Below, one piece after another: positions 9,352-18,261 of a stretch of DNA of 64,000 nucleotides. How positions within the stretch are numbered: the stretch's first letter is position 1; each line of letters begins with the position of its first letter. The position numbers and the translations under genes were made by a program. Source of the stretch: Bacteroidota bacterium (lineage in GTDB: Bacteria; Bacteroidota; Bacteroidia; UKL13-3); assembly GCA_947464275.1 (NCBI GenBank), contig CANHVU010000004.1, positions 62,001-126,000 of the forward strand, written 5' to 3'. Below the pieces are notes generated by a model. That model saw only the letters and a program-made list of their open reading frames with translations, was not told the DNA's origin and made no database searches.

Positions 9352-9936
9352 ATGATTCAATCAAAAAAAGATTATTTAGCTTATTTGGAGGCAGATAGAA
9401 TAGCCTTAGGAAAAAAGAAATTAACTTATAAAAGAAGTTTGATTCAATTAGTTTTCCCTGATTATATATGGAAATTCCAAAGATTGCTTCGAGAGTTTGA
9501 ATATTATAAAAATACAAAAAAAGATTTTCTAAGCAAAATTTATTTGTTAATTTTAAGAATTCGATTTAGAAAATTATCATTAAAATTAGGCTTTTCAATT
9601 CCCATAAATGTTTTTGGACCGGGATTGTCAATTGTTCATTATGGAACAATTGTTATAAATGGAAACACAAAAATTGGTGCCAATTGTAGAATACATGCTA
9701 GTACCAATATTGGCGCTTCAAATGGTTCAAGCAAGGCACCACAAATTGGTGATAATGTTTATATAGCTCCAGGCGTTATTATTTTTGGCGATATAACAAT
9801 TCCAAATAATACTTTAATTAGCGCTAATTCAACAGTTAATAAATCTTTTACTGAAGAAAATACCATGATAGCTGGCAGTCCTGCTAAGTTTATTAAGTTT
9901 ATTGATGTCAAAAATATAATTAAACATTTAAACTAA
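9352..9936 (+). CDS. Serine acetyltransferase-like hexapeptide acyltransferase
   Basis: A 194-residue relative of the protein at 6100. A basic N-terminal half (KKLTYKRSLIQLVFPDYIWKFQRLLREFEYYKN) precedes the beta-helix GFSIPINVFGPGLSIVHYGTIVINGNTKIGANCRIHASTNIGASNG and APQIGDNVYIAPGVIIFGDITIPNNTLISANS. VHYG holds the likely catalytic His. Similar proteins O-acetylate or acylate sugars in capsule and O-antigen loci. It is 7 bases after asnB and directly followed by a TTG-initiated glycosyltransferase. Confidence 0.82.
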   Translation: MIQSKKDYLAYLEADRIALGKKKLTYKRSLIQLVFPDYIWKFQRLLREFEYYKNTKKDFLSKIYLLILRIRFRKLSLKLGFSIPINVFGPGLSIVHYGTIVINGNTKIGANCRIHASTNIGASNGSSKAPQIGDNVYIAPGVIIFGDITIPNNTLISANSTVNKSFTEENTMIAGSPAKFIKFIDVKNIIKHLN

Positions 9937-11043
9937 TTGAATTCAAAAAAGATACTTTGTGTAATTGATGATTTAGGCTCGGGAGGTGCTCAACGACAAT
10001 TAGTCAATATTGCATTGGGTTTAAAAGAACGCGGACACACCATACAATTTGTAACCTATTTTAAAAAAACATTTTATTATCAACTGTTAACTGAAAATGA
10101 AGTAAAAATTACTCAAATTGATGAACAAAACCCCATAAAAAGACTTTTTAAGTTTAGAAAATTTATACGTTCCAATCAATTTGATATTGTTATTTCATTC
10201 CTAGGAGTACCATCTTTATTGGCAAGTTTTGCAGCATTTCCATCCAAGAAATTTAAACTACTAGTTGGTGAAAGAAGTTGCAATCCAGCGATGAAAAATT
10301 CGTTAAAAAGTAGGTTGTTGCGCTTTTTTTATTTTAAGGCCGATTATATAGTTGCTAATTCACATGCCAATATTAATATGGTAAAATACATGTTGCCATG
10401 GATTAATAAAGAAAAATACAAGGTAATTTATAATGTTATTGATTTAGAAATTTATAAACCCATAAATAATTTTGAGTTTAGACAAAATAATAAATTTAAA
10501 ATAGTAATTCCAGCGAGTTATAGACGTTTAAAAAATTTACTGGGTTTGATTGAGGCAGTTAACCTCCTTACTGATGATCAAAAAAGTGTGCTTCAAATAG
10601 ATTGGTATGGAGATAAAAACAAAAAAAATCAACCTGATAGCATTTTACAAGAAGCCGAAGCCTTGATAAGTAAATATCAATTGGAAAGTGTGATCAACTT
10701 AAATGATGTTACCCATCAAATAAACGAAAAATTAAGTGGGGCGGATGCTGTTGGTTTATTTAGTTTTTTTGAGGGGTTACCCAACGCGGTGTGTGAAGGA
10801 ATGGCTAGCGGTAAACCTATTGTTGCTACATCAGTTTCTGATGTGCCGCAATTAGTCATAAATAACCAAAATGGTTTTTTGTGCCAAGCAAACGATATAA
10901 AATCAATAAGTAACTCGTTAAAACAACTTTTAGAACTCACTAATACTGAGTTAACCCAAATGGGTATTGTAAGCCGTAATGAAGCGGAAAACTTATTTGA
11001 AAAAGCTAAAATAATTAACCAATACGAAAGTTTATTTAAATAA
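9937..11043 (+). CDS. Glycosyltransferase, GT4
   Basis: A 368-residue GT4 enzyme. The N-terminal acceptor loop DDLGSGGAQRQLVNIALGLKERGH (about residues 10-33) and the C-terminal EX7E block EGLPNAVCEGMASGKPIVATSVSD (about residues 280-303) are both classical. The start is the TTG at 9937, directly after the previous TAA: no ATG precedes the GSGGAQ loop in frame, and starting later would remove the first beta strand (KKILCVIDDLG). Donor sugar is unknown. Confidence 0.88.
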   Translation: MNSKKILCVIDDLGSGGAQRQLVNIALGLKERGHTIQFVTYFKKTFYYQLLTENEVKITQIDEQNPIKRLFKFRKFIRSNQFDIVISFLGVPSLLASFAAFPSKKFKLLVGERSCNPAMKNSLKSRLLRFFYFKADYIVANSHANINMVKYMLPWINKEKYKVIYNVIDLEIYKPINNFEFRQNNKFKIVIPASYRRLKNLLGLIEAVNLLTDDQKSVLQIDWYGDKNKKNQPDSILQEAEALISKYQLESVINLNDVTHQINEKLSGADAVGLFSFFEGLPNAVCEGMASGKPIVATSVSDVPQLVINNQNGFLCQANDIKSISNSLKQLLELTNTELTQMGIVSRNEAENLFEKAKIINQYESLFK

Positions 11044-11049
11044 TAAAAC

Positions 11050-12081
11050 ATGAAAGGTAATATTAGTATAATTGGAAATTTTGGGTTTTTAGAAAACAAA
11101 ATAAATGGACAAACTGTGAAAACAAGAAATTTGCTCGATTTATTAAACATAAAATCACAAAAAAACATTACCTATTTTGATACTAGCTCAACAAAATCGA
11201 ACAAGTTAACATTGATATCCTTACTTAAAACACTTTTTACAGCAAGTAAGATAATATATATGCCTGCCCACAGCAACCTAAAGTTTTTGTTCCCAATATT
11301 ATATTTAATTTGCAAAATAAGAAATGTGGATATTGTTTATGTAGTGATTGGTGGGTGGTTACCTGAATTTATTAAAACTAAATGGTTTCATAAATGGGCG
11401 CTTAAAAATATTAAAGTTATTTTTTGCGAAACAAATCAGATGAAATCTAAACTTGAAAATTGGTACAATTATAAAAATGTTAAACTTCTACCAAATTTTA
11501 GGCTAAATAACAACAATCCTATATTTTTAGATAATGGAAATCAATTGAAAATAGTATTTATGTCGAGAATAATTATTGAAAAAGGCTTAGATGTTATTTT
11601 TAGATTTTTAGATAATAATAATAATTTAGAATCTCCTGCCAATATTGAAGTAACATTTTATGGCCCAATAGCGAATGAAAGTTTAGATTATTTCAATTCT
11701 CAAATAGCTAAATTTGACAATGCTAAATACCTAGGCATTTTAGAACCAAGCGAAATAAATAATACACTTAATAGTTACGATGTTTTAGTGCTACCTACAA
11801 GGTATCCCGGTGAAGGTTTTCCAGGTGCAATTTTAGATGCATACATTTCAGGAATTCCAGTAGTTGTCTCTAACTGGAAAGACATAGCCGAGTTTGTTGA
11901 GAAGGAAAAAACAGGTTTTGTGTTTGAACTTAACCAAGAAGAAAATTTTGGCAAGTCAATTTATAAAATTTATAATAATAAAGACCTTTTAAAGGAAATG
12001 AAGTTAAATTCATTTGAAAAAAGTAAAGAATATTCAAGTGAAAGTTGTTGGAATAAATTATCACCATATTTAACCAACTAG
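11050..12081 (+). CDS. Glycosyltransferase, GT4-like
   Basis: A 343-residue GT-B glycosyltransferase. The N-terminal IIGNFGFLENKINGQTVKTRNLLDLL is the NGQ-T acceptor-side loop of this branch. The C-terminal domain has VFMSRIIIEKGLDVIFRFLD and LPTRYPGEGFPGAILDAYISGIPVVVSNW; here the second Glu of EX7E is Asp. It is 6 bases after another GT4 gene and 2 bases before a deacetylase-like gene, so the three probably act on successive residues of the same repeat unit. Confidence 0.83.
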   Translation: MKGNISIIGNFGFLENKINGQTVKTRNLLDLLNIKSQKNITYFDTSSTKSNKLTLISLLKTLFTASKIIYMPAHSNLKFLFPILYLICKIRNVDIVYVVIGGWLPEFIKTKWFHKWALKNIKVIFCETNQMKSKLENWYNYKNVKLLPNFRLNNNNPIFLDNGNQLKIVFMSRIIIEKGLDVIFRFLDNNNNLESPANIEVTFYGPIANESLDYFNSQIAKFDNAKYLGILEPSEINNTLNSYDVLVLPTRYPGEGFPGAILDAYISGIPVVVSNWKDIAEFVEKEKTGFVFELNQEENFGKSIYKIYNNKDLLKEMKLNSFEKSKEYSSESCWNKLSPYLTN

Positions 12082-12083
12082 CA

Positions 12084-13007
12084 ATGAAAAAAGAAGTATA
12101 CTTAACATTTGATATTGAAATAGTTACTGCAAAGTTTAGTAAAAACTCAAACTATCTTTCTGCACTTTTTATTGCCCCATTGCTTATTGCAAAACTGCTA
12201 AAAGATAGAAATTTAAAAGCTACTTTTTTTGTTAGTCTTTCGCCTAAAATGCATGAATATTCTTTTGATTTTTATGAATATTATTTAGATTTATTATTTA
12301 CCAGTCTAAAGGGGTTTGAAAATATCAAAATAGCGCCCCATATTCATGGTAGAAATTTGCCAATGGATTTTAGTACAAAGGAAGATAGATTTGATAAATA
12401 CAATGATGAACAGCAAATTGCTTTATTAAATTGGGCAAAACAATATTTTAAGAAATATGGAATTGAGACTAATACTTTCAGGTCTGGTGGTTATTTTCAC
12501 TCAGAAAATTATTATAAAAATTTAACAGAAGCTAACTTTAGTAAAAGCTCTCTACTTTTCAGACAAAACATACCAAACATTGATTTAGTTAACAAGGAAG
12601 TAAATATTTCAAACCCATACACTGTTAATTCAATTACTGAATATCCTGTAACATCCGTTAAAATTAAATCAATTAAAAGGAAAATCGAAATAATTAACTT
12701 ATCACCCGAATTTCTCACTTTAGAATCGGTTAAACCATACTTAGAAAAATTACCGTATATCAATATGGTTTTTCACAGCTTTAGCCTTCAAACACCTAAG
12801 TTAATAAGGGAAAATCATTCTAATTTAATTTGGGAAAATTTAAAATACATACTATTTGAGAGAACGTTAAACATTATTTTAAACTCTCTGAATATTTATC
12901 CAATTTATAAAAATACTATTCTAAAAAAAGAACTAGTTAAATACCTTAACTATTTTAAGGAAAATAACGATATTTTTGAAACTAAATTCTTTGAAGAAAA
13001 GAATTAA
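12084..13007 (+). CDS. Polysaccharide deacetylase-like (NodB-fold) protein
   Basis: A 307-residue protein with a divergent NodB-type outline. VYLTFDIEIVTAKF (about residues 5-18) sits where the catalytic Asp strand lies, KATFFVSLSPKMHEY follows, then IAPHIHGRNLPMDF (His-x-His, about residues 85-98), TFRSGGYFHSENYYKNL (the R-x-G-G-Y substrate motif, about residues 132-148) and INMVFHSFSLQTP (the final His strand). The usual Asp-Asp pair is changed to Asp-Ile-Glu. It may deacetylate an N-acetyl sugar or be a related hydrolase; it is not close to the tandem pair at 3752-5994. It is the last gene before a 228-base gap. Confidence 0.65.
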   Translation: MKKEVYLTFDIEIVTAKFSKNSNYLSALFIAPLLIAKLLKDRNLKATFFVSLSPKMHEYSFDFYEYYLDLLFTSLKGFENIKIAPHIHGRNLPMDFSTKEDRFDKYNDEQQIALLNWAKQYFKKYGIETNTFRSGGYFHSENYYKNLTEANFSKSSLLFRQNIPNIDLVNKEVNISNPYTVNSITEYPVTSVKIKSIKRKIEIINLSPEFLTLESVKPYLEKLPYINMVFHSFSLQTPKLIRENHSNLIWENLKYILFERTLNIILNSLNIYPIYKNTILKKELVKYLNYFKENNDIFETKFFEEKN

Positions 13008-13017
13008 TATAATCATT

Positions 13018-13190
13018 TTGGGGTATTCATTTTGTCGATGTTTAATCAATAAAACCTTATTTAATTGATGTTGGTGTTTCTGCCAAGCCTCAAATTTAAT
13101 AAAAAGTAATCCATCGTTGCCAAATAAATGGCACTACTATATTCTGAATTGGTGCCCAAACCAAAACGAGAATGTAAATTAAAAGTATTC
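13018..13190 (-). pseudogene. Possible decayed coding remnant (frameshifted), unknown family
   Basis: The 228-base gap between 13007 and 13236 reads on the minus strand as two adjoining open segments in different frames. One gives FGLGTNSEYSSAIYLATMDY and the other FEAWQKHQHQLNKVLLIKH; they meet near 13095 and would join by a one-base shift. Composition is more coding-like than typical spacers here. No start is visible and the family is not recognised. It could be chance. Confidence 0.25.
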
Positions 13191-13235
13191 TAAAAAACTA
13201 ATAAATCAACTGTTAACAACTTAATTAATCAATTA

Positions 13236-14321
13236 ATGCACATAACTATAATTGCTGGAACCAGACCTAATTTTATTAAAGTAGGCCCAATTATTCATGC
13301 TATTAACCGAGCAAAACAAGATAATAATATATCTTATCGATTGGTTCACACAGGACAACATTATGATAAAAAAATGAGTGATTCATTTTTTATTGATTTG
13401 AAAATTCCTCATCCCGATGTAAATTTATCATGTGGAGGTGGTACTCAGGCAGAGCAAACAGCAGCTATTATGATTGCTTTTGAGAAAGAATTAACTGAAA
13501 ATCCATGCGATTTTGTGTTGGTTGTAGGGGATGTTACTTCTACCATGGCTTGTACCATTGTAGCAAAAAAAATGAACACCAAAGTAATTCATGTTGAATC
13601 AGGAATACGCTCTTTTGATATGAGCATGCCAGAAGAAATAAACAGATTAGTAACCGATAGTTTAACTGATGTATTTTTTACAACCAGTGAATTTGCAAAT
13701 ACTAATTTACGAAACGAAGGTGTTCCAGATCATAAAGTTCATTTTGTTGGCAATGTAATGATTGACTCATTGATGGATAATATTGATAATTTTACTAAGC
13801 CTCTATTAGTAACAGAAAATAATTTATTAGAAAAAGCATACTTTGTTTTAACCCTGCATCGCCCTTCTAATGTTGACAATCCTGAAAATTTAAGAAACTT
13901 ACTTACTACCATACTCCAAAATGTAGGTAACAATAAAGTATTATTCCCCATCCATCCAAGAACCTTAAAAGTATTCAATACACTTAACCTTCATTTTGAT
14001 AATTTAATTATAGTAGAACCATTAGGCTATTTAGAATTTAATTGGTTAGTTAAAAATGCAAAAGGTGTAATAACAGATTCGGGAGGAATAACGGAGGAAA
14101 CAACGGTTTTGGGGGTACCTTGTATGACTTTAAGAGAAAATACCGAAAGGCCAGAAACATGTTCAGTAGGAACCAATGAATTAGTTGGATTGAATACAAC
14201 AGATATTATCAATGCTTTAGACAAAATAGTGTCGGGTAACTGGAAAAAAGGAGCAATTCCTGAAAAATGGGATGGCAAAACTTCTGATAGAATTGTAAAA
14301 ATACTTTTAGAAAATTACTAA
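13236..14321 (+). CDS. wecB: UDP-N-acetylglucosamine 2-epimerase (non-hydrolysing)
   Basis: A 361-residue GT-B-like epimerase that interconverts UDP-GlcNAc and UDP-ManNAc, or a di-N-acetylated analogue as WbpI does. Motifs: IIAGTRPNFIKVGPII at the N-terminus, VHTGQHYDKKMSDSFF (about residues 37-52), VVGDVTSTMACTIVAKK with Asp99, VIHVESGIRSFDMSMPEEINRLVTD with Glu121 and Glu134, LTLHRPSNVDN, and ITDSGGITEETTVLGVPCMTLRENTERPE. Length is normal. The WbpB/D/E-like genes at 22,845-25,607 make the WbpI alternative plausible. ATG at 13236 begins directly at the first strand. Confidence 0.9.
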   Translation: MHITIIAGTRPNFIKVGPIIHAINRAKQDNNISYRLVHTGQHYDKKMSDSFFIDLKIPHPDVNLSCGGGTQAEQTAAIMIAFEKELTENPCDFVLVVGDVTSTMACTIVAKKMNTKVIHVESGIRSFDMSMPEEINRLVTDSLTDVFFTTSEFANTNLRNEGVPDHKVHFVGNVMIDSLMDNIDNFTKPLLVTENNLLEKAYFVLTLHRPSNVDNPENLRNLLTTILQNVGNNKVLFPIHPRTLKVFNTLNLHFDNLIIVEPLGYLEFNWLVKNAKGVITDSGGITEETTVLGVPCMTLRENTERPETCSVGTNELVGLNTTDIINALDKIVSGNWKKGAIPEKWDGKTSDRIVKILLENY

Positions 14322-14323
14322 AA

Positions 14324-15559
14324 ATGAGAATTTTATTACTACATCAATATTTTTTGGAGGAAGATGGAGCTGGTGGTTCCCGATTTAATGAATTTACCAG
14401 ACTTTGGTCGGAAGCAGGTTATGAAATAGATGTAATTGCAGGCATGATGCCGGACCATACCCTAAAAAAAAGACCAGAATATAAGGGTAAATACTTCATG
14501 TGGAAAAAACATGGTTTGGTAAATATACTTCGTTGCCATGTTTCAGAAGCATATAACAAGAACTTTATCGGACGAATTTGGGGTTATTTTTCATTCATGG
14601 TTTCGTCACTTTATGCAGGTTTGTTTAAATTAAAAAACAAGCCTGATATCATTTTAGTAACCTCTCCCCCATTATTTATTGGCATTTCGGCTATTATACT
14701 TTCCAAGTTTTTAAAAGTTCCTTTTGTTTTTGAAATCAGAGATTTATGGCCAGAATCGGCCGTTGATACTGGAATTATCAGTAATAAATTTATCATTAAA
14801 TGGCTTTACAAACTAGAAGCATCAATATACAAAAAAGCCAGTTTAATAAATGTGCTAACACCCGCTTTTCAGCAAAATTTAGTTAATAAGAAAAACATTG
14901 ATAAAAATAAAGTAATATTTATTCCTAACTCAGCCGATTTTGACTTATCGGACGACTTGCTGCATAATTTCGATCCTATATCTTTTAGAAAACAGCATCA
15001 AGTAGAAGATAAATTTGTTATTACTTATGTTGGAGCACATGGCAAAGCAAATGGTTTACATCAAATATTAGAAACTGCCAAATCATTGGAAGATACCAAT
15101 GTTGTTTTTTGGTTAATAGGCAAAGGAATGTATAAGCCGCAATTAGTAGAGCAGGCAAAGAAAATGGATTTGAAAAATGTTGTTTTTTTTGACCCTGTTC
15201 CTAAAAAAGAGGTCTTTAAATTTATTTTAGCATCCGATATTGGCGCTTCAGTATTATTAAAAAATGATACTTTTAAAACTGTTTATTCAAATAAAACATT
15301 TGACTATATGGCTTGCAAAAAACCAATACTCATGGCAATTGATGGTATATCGAGAGATTTAGTGGAAGAAGCAAATGCGGGTGTTTTTGTTGAACCAGAA
15401 AATCCAATTGATTTTGATAATAAAATTAGGACGTATTTGCAAAATAAAGAACTTTTAAAATTGCAAGGCGAAGCTGGATATCAATTTGCGAAAGCAAATT
15501 TTGACAGAACGGTTTTATCACATAAATACATTTCTGAAATAGTTAAAATAAAGAAGTAA
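14324..15559 (+). CDS. Glycosyltransferase, GT4 (WbuB/WcaI-like)
   Basis: A 411-residue GT4 enzyme of the WbuB/WcaI type. The N-terminus HQYFLEEDGAGGSRFNEFTRLWSEAGYEIDVIAGM, the central EIRDLWPESAVDTGIISNK (about residues 144-162) and YVGAHGKANGLHQILETAKSL are characteristic. WbuB-like enzymes often add the second sugar (for example FucNAc) after the initiating phosphoglycosyl transferase, and the next gene is exactly such a transferase, 2 bases away. The donor is inferred only. Confidence 0.87.
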   Translation: MRILLLHQYFLEEDGAGGSRFNEFTRLWSEAGYEIDVIAGMMPDHTLKKRPEYKGKYFMWKKHGLVNILRCHVSEAYNKNFIGRIWGYFSFMVSSLYAGLFKLKNKPDIILVTSPPLFIGISAIILSKFLKVPFVFEIRDLWPESAVDTGIISNKFIIKWLYKLEASIYKKASLINVLTPAFQQNLVNKKNIDKNKVIFIPNSADFDLSDDLLHNFDPISFRKQHQVEDKFVITYVGAHGKANGLHQILETAKSLEDTNVVFWLIGKGMYKPQLVEQAKKMDLKNVVFFDPVPKKEVFKFILASDIGASVLLKNDTFKTVYSNKTFDYMACKKPILMAIDGISRDLVEEANAGVFVEPENPIDFDNKIRTYLQNKELLKLQGEAGYQFAKANFDRTVLSHKYISEIVKIKK

Positions 15560-15561
15560 AC

Positions 15562-16167
15562 ATGTACAAATTTTTCTTTAAAAGATTAATTGATTTCATT
15601 TTATCACTAATTGGCTTTGTAGTATTACTGCCCATATTTTTATTGTTAACCATTTTATTAATAATTGCTAACAAAGGAACTCCATTTTTCTTTCAAAAAA
15701 GGCCAGGTAAAAACGAAAAAATATTTTCTGTTATAAAGTTCAAAACCATGAACGATAAGAAAGATAAAACAGGAAAGCTTTTACCAGATGCTGATAGAAT
15801 TACTTTAGTAGGAAAGTTTATCCGCTCTTCATCACTCGATGAAATACCTCAATTATTAAATGTAATAAAAGGTGACATGAGCTTAATTGGACCTCGCCCA
15901 CTATTAGTTAGTTATTTAGAAGTATATAATGATAAACACAAAAAACGCCATGATATTAGGCCAGGAATAACAGGTTGGGCTCAAGTAAATGGACGTAATG
16001 CCATTGAATGGCAACAAAAATTTGACCTTGATATTTACTACTTAGAAAACATGAACTTTTTATTAGATTTGAAAATAATATTAATAACTTTAAAAAGAGT
16101 TTTTAAAAGAGAAGGTATCAATTTTGAATCGACTCAAAAAAATAAATATTTCACTGGATACAACTAA
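15562..16167 (+). CDS. Phosphoglycosyl transferase, PglC-like initiating sugar transferase
   Basis: A 201-residue monotopic phosphoglycosyl transferase that moves a sugar-1-phosphate from a UDP-sugar to undecaprenyl phosphate, the first membrane step of glycan assembly. It has one N-terminal hydrophobic re-entrant helix (about residues 11-36), the KF-K-T-M-N motif at residues 59-64, the catalytic Asp93-Glu94 dyad in SSSLDEIPQLLN, MSLIGPRPLL and the C-terminal RPGITGWAQVNGRN. The short form with no extra N-terminal helices is like PglC rather than WcaJ. With two PglD-type proteins downstream, a 4-amino or bacillosamine-like first sugar is plausible. Confidence 0.92.
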   Translation: MYKFFFKRLIDFILSLIGFVVLLPIFLLLTILLIIANKGTPFFFQKRPGKNEKIFSVIKFKTMNDKKDKTGKLLPDADRITLVGKFIRSSSLDEIPQLLNVIKGDMSLIGPRPLLVSYLEVYNDKHKKRHDIRPGITGWAQVNGRNAIEWQQKFDLDIYYLENMNFLLDLKIILITLKRVFKREGINFESTQKNKYFTGYN

Positions 16168-16228
16168 TAGATTAAAATAAAATAGTTTTTCTGTTAGTCA
16201 AATAAATTGGCACAAATCATAGTCTAAG

Positions 16229-16245
16229 TTGACTTTTCAAGTCAA
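16229..16245. other. Short perfect hairpin in a 137-base intergenic gap
   Basis: TTGACTT-TTC-AAGTCAA forms a 7-base-pair stem with a 3-base loop between the sugar transferase and the PglD-like gene. It has no U-tract, so it is not a convincing terminator; it may stabilise or process the transcript before the acyl cassette. Confidence 0.35.
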
Positions 16246-16304
16246 TCCATTGGACTTGTGAACCTCAGAAGAACTTAATAATTAATACTCAAAAAAGATT
16301 TACC

Positions 16305-16946
16305 ATGAAAAAGATTGCAATATTTGGAGCAGGAGGATTTGGAAAAGAGATTGCTTGCCTAATAAATAGTATTAATAAACTGAATAATACTTGGGAATTT
16401 ATTGGTTTTTTTGATGATGGCCTGGAAATAGGCACTACCAATAAATACGGAAAAGTATTAGGTGGAATAAATGAATTAAACTCATTTAGCGAAGAACTAA
16501 ACATAGTTATTGCCATTGCTAATCCTTCCATTCTAAAAAAAATATATGCCTCTATTACCAATAGTTTAATAGAATTTCCTAATTTAGTAGCACCAAATGT
16601 CAACTTTTTTGATGAAGAAACATTGACTATTGGAAAAGGAAACTTATTGTTTTGGGGCTGCAGGATAAGCCTTGATTGTGTCATTGGGGATTTTAATTTA
16701 TTCAACGGATTTGTATCTTTAGGACACGATGTAACACTTGGGAGTTATAATGTTTTGAATCCATCTGTGCGCATATCAGGTGATTGCAATATAGGTGATG
16801 AGAATTTTTTTGGCGTGCAAAGTGTAGTATTGCAAGGCAATAAAATTGGAACAAAAACTAGAATTGGAGCAAACAGTGTAATTATGAGAAAAACACAAGA
16901 TGGACAACTATATATAGGCAATCCAGCAAAAAAAATTACGATATAA
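16305..16946 (+). CDS. PglD-like sugar N-acyltransferase
   Basis: A 213-residue two-domain transferase. The N-terminal Rossmann domain (IAIFGAGGFGKEIACLINS) binds the UDP-sugar in PglD, and a left-handed beta-helix follows from about residue 107. His141 in VSLGHDVTLGSYNVL matches the catalytic base of PglD. The end, DGQLYIGNPAKKI, is typical. It presumably N-acylates a 4-amino sugar nucleotide. The KAS III and ACP genes directly after it (no gap to 16947) suggest the donor may be acyl-ACP made by the cassette rather than acetyl-CoA; this is inference. Confidence 0.85.
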   Translation: MKKIAIFGAGGFGKEIACLINSINKLNNTWEFIGFFDDGLEIGTTNKYGKVLGGINELNSFSEELNIVIAIANPSILKKIYASITNSLIEFPNLVAPNVNFFDEETLTIGKGNLLFWGCRISLDCVIGDFNLFNGFVSLGHDVTLGSYNVLNPSVRISGDCNIGDENFFGVQSVVLQGNKIGTKTRIGANSVIMRKTQDGQLYIGNPAKKITI

Positions 16947-18008
16947 ATGGCATTTCAAGAAATTAAAAATATTCAAATTAAAGGTATTGCCGCTTGCGTA
17001 CCTGAACACATAGAAAACAATAGAACATCAAAAGTTTTTGAAGAAACTATTGATGCAGATAAATTTGTTGAAACAACAGGAATTGAAAAACGACACACTG
17101 TAAATGGTGAGGTAATATGTACTTCCGACTTGTGCCTAAAAGCTGCAGAAACACTTATTGCAAGTCTTAATTGGGACAAATCAGAAATTGATTGCTTGGT
17201 ATTCGTTACTCAAACTCCTGACTATATATTGCCTGCCACTTCATGCATTTTGCAAAATAGATTAGGATTATCAACTGAATGTTTTGCCATTGATATTTCC
17301 TTAGGTTGTTCTGGGTGGGTTTATGGCTTATCTACCATTGGTAGTTTATTAAGCAGTGGAAATTTTAAAAAAGGTTTACTTTTAGTGGGTGATACCGTAA
17401 CAGTTACTAAATCTAACCTCGACAAAAGTACTTACCCATTATTTGGAGATGCTGGAACTGCTACCGCACTAGAGTTTAAAGAAGGTGCAGATGGATTAAA
17501 AATACATACCGCAACTGATGGTAAAGGCTTTGAATCCATTATCATTAAAGATGGAGGTTTTAGGCATTTTTTCAATGAAAACTCTTTGAAAGTTGAAAAA
17601 CAATCTGATGGTGCCATTAGAAACAATCTTCAAAGCTATTTAAATGGACAAGATGTTTTTATTTTTGGTATTTCAAAAGCACCAAAAAGCATTTTAGGTT
17701 TGATTGAAAAATACAATATAAATAAGGAGGAAATTGACTATTTATTACTTCATCAAGCTAATTTCATGATGAATGATAAAATTAGAAAAAAAGTTAATAT
17801 TGAAGAAAATAAAGTACCCTATTCGTTAAATGAATTTGGTAATACATCATCAGCATCAATTCCGTTAACCTTGGTTACGAGATTAAGTAATGAGATGAAA
17901 TCAGGTAATAACAAAATAATGGCATGTGGATTTGGAGTTGGTTTATCGTGGGGTAGCGCTTATTTTGAAACCGAAAACTTATGTTGCCCTGAATTGATAA
18001 TATATTAA
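16947..18008 (+). CDS. Beta-ketoacyl-ACP synthase III family protein, copy 1
   Basis: A 353-residue thiolase-fold condensing enzyme of the FabH type. The Cys-His-Asn triad is complete: Cys121 in SLGCSGWVYGL, His269 in LLLHQANFMM and Asn299 in FGNTSSASIP. FabH enzymes condense an acyl-CoA with malonyl-ACP. The gene begins at the base after the PglD-like stop and is followed 19 bases later by an ACP. A second, clearly homologous copy follows, so this is unlikely to be the housekeeping fabH. The likely role is making a short 3-oxoacyl-ACP for decorating an amino sugar. Confidence 0.88.
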   Translation: MAFQEIKNIQIKGIAACVPEHIENNRTSKVFEETIDADKFVETTGIEKRHTVNGEVICTSDLCLKAAETLIASLNWDKSEIDCLVFVTQTPDYILPATSCILQNRLGLSTECFAIDISLGCSGWVYGLSTIGSLLSSGNFKKGLLLVGDTVTVTKSNLDKSTYPLFGDAGTATALEFKEGADGLKIHTATDGKGFESIIIKDGGFRHFFNENSLKVEKQSDGAIRNNLQSYLNGQDVFIFGISKAPKSILGLIEKYNINKEEIDYLLLHQANFMMNDKIRKKVNIEENKVPYSLNEFGNTSSASIPLTLVTRLSNEMKSGNNKIMACGFGVGLSWGSAYFETENLCCPELIIY

Positions 18009-18027
18009 AAAAATAAAAATAAAAATT

Positions 18028-18252
18028 ATGAAAGAACAATTTTTGAATCAAGTAAAAGAAACTTTAGAAATTACAGATCGTGAAATCAATTTTGAAGATA
18101 ATTTTAAAGAATACGATGAATGGGACTCTTTGAATTTATTATCAATAATTGCAATGATTGACGAGGAATATGGTGTTACAATTGATAGCAATACCATGTC
18201 GAAAATCACTACGATTGAAGAGCTATATAATATTATTGAAAGCAATAAATAA
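18028..18252 (+). CDS. Acyl carrier protein (glycan-locus specific)
   Basis: A 74-residue acidic helical protein with the phosphopantetheine attachment motif: Ser34 in YDEWDSLNLLSIIAMIDEEYG. This is shorter than, and different from, the usual DSLD(T/S)VE housekeeping AcpP motif, as in dedicated ACPs of secondary acyl pathways. It sits between two KAS III genes, so it most likely carries the growing acyl chain that they and the downstream reductase process. Confidence 0.9.
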   Translation: MKEQFLNQVKETLEITDREINFEDNFKEYDEWDSLNLLSIIAMIDEEYGVTIDSNTMSKITTIEELYNIIESNK

Positions 18253-18261
18253 ATAAAATAA

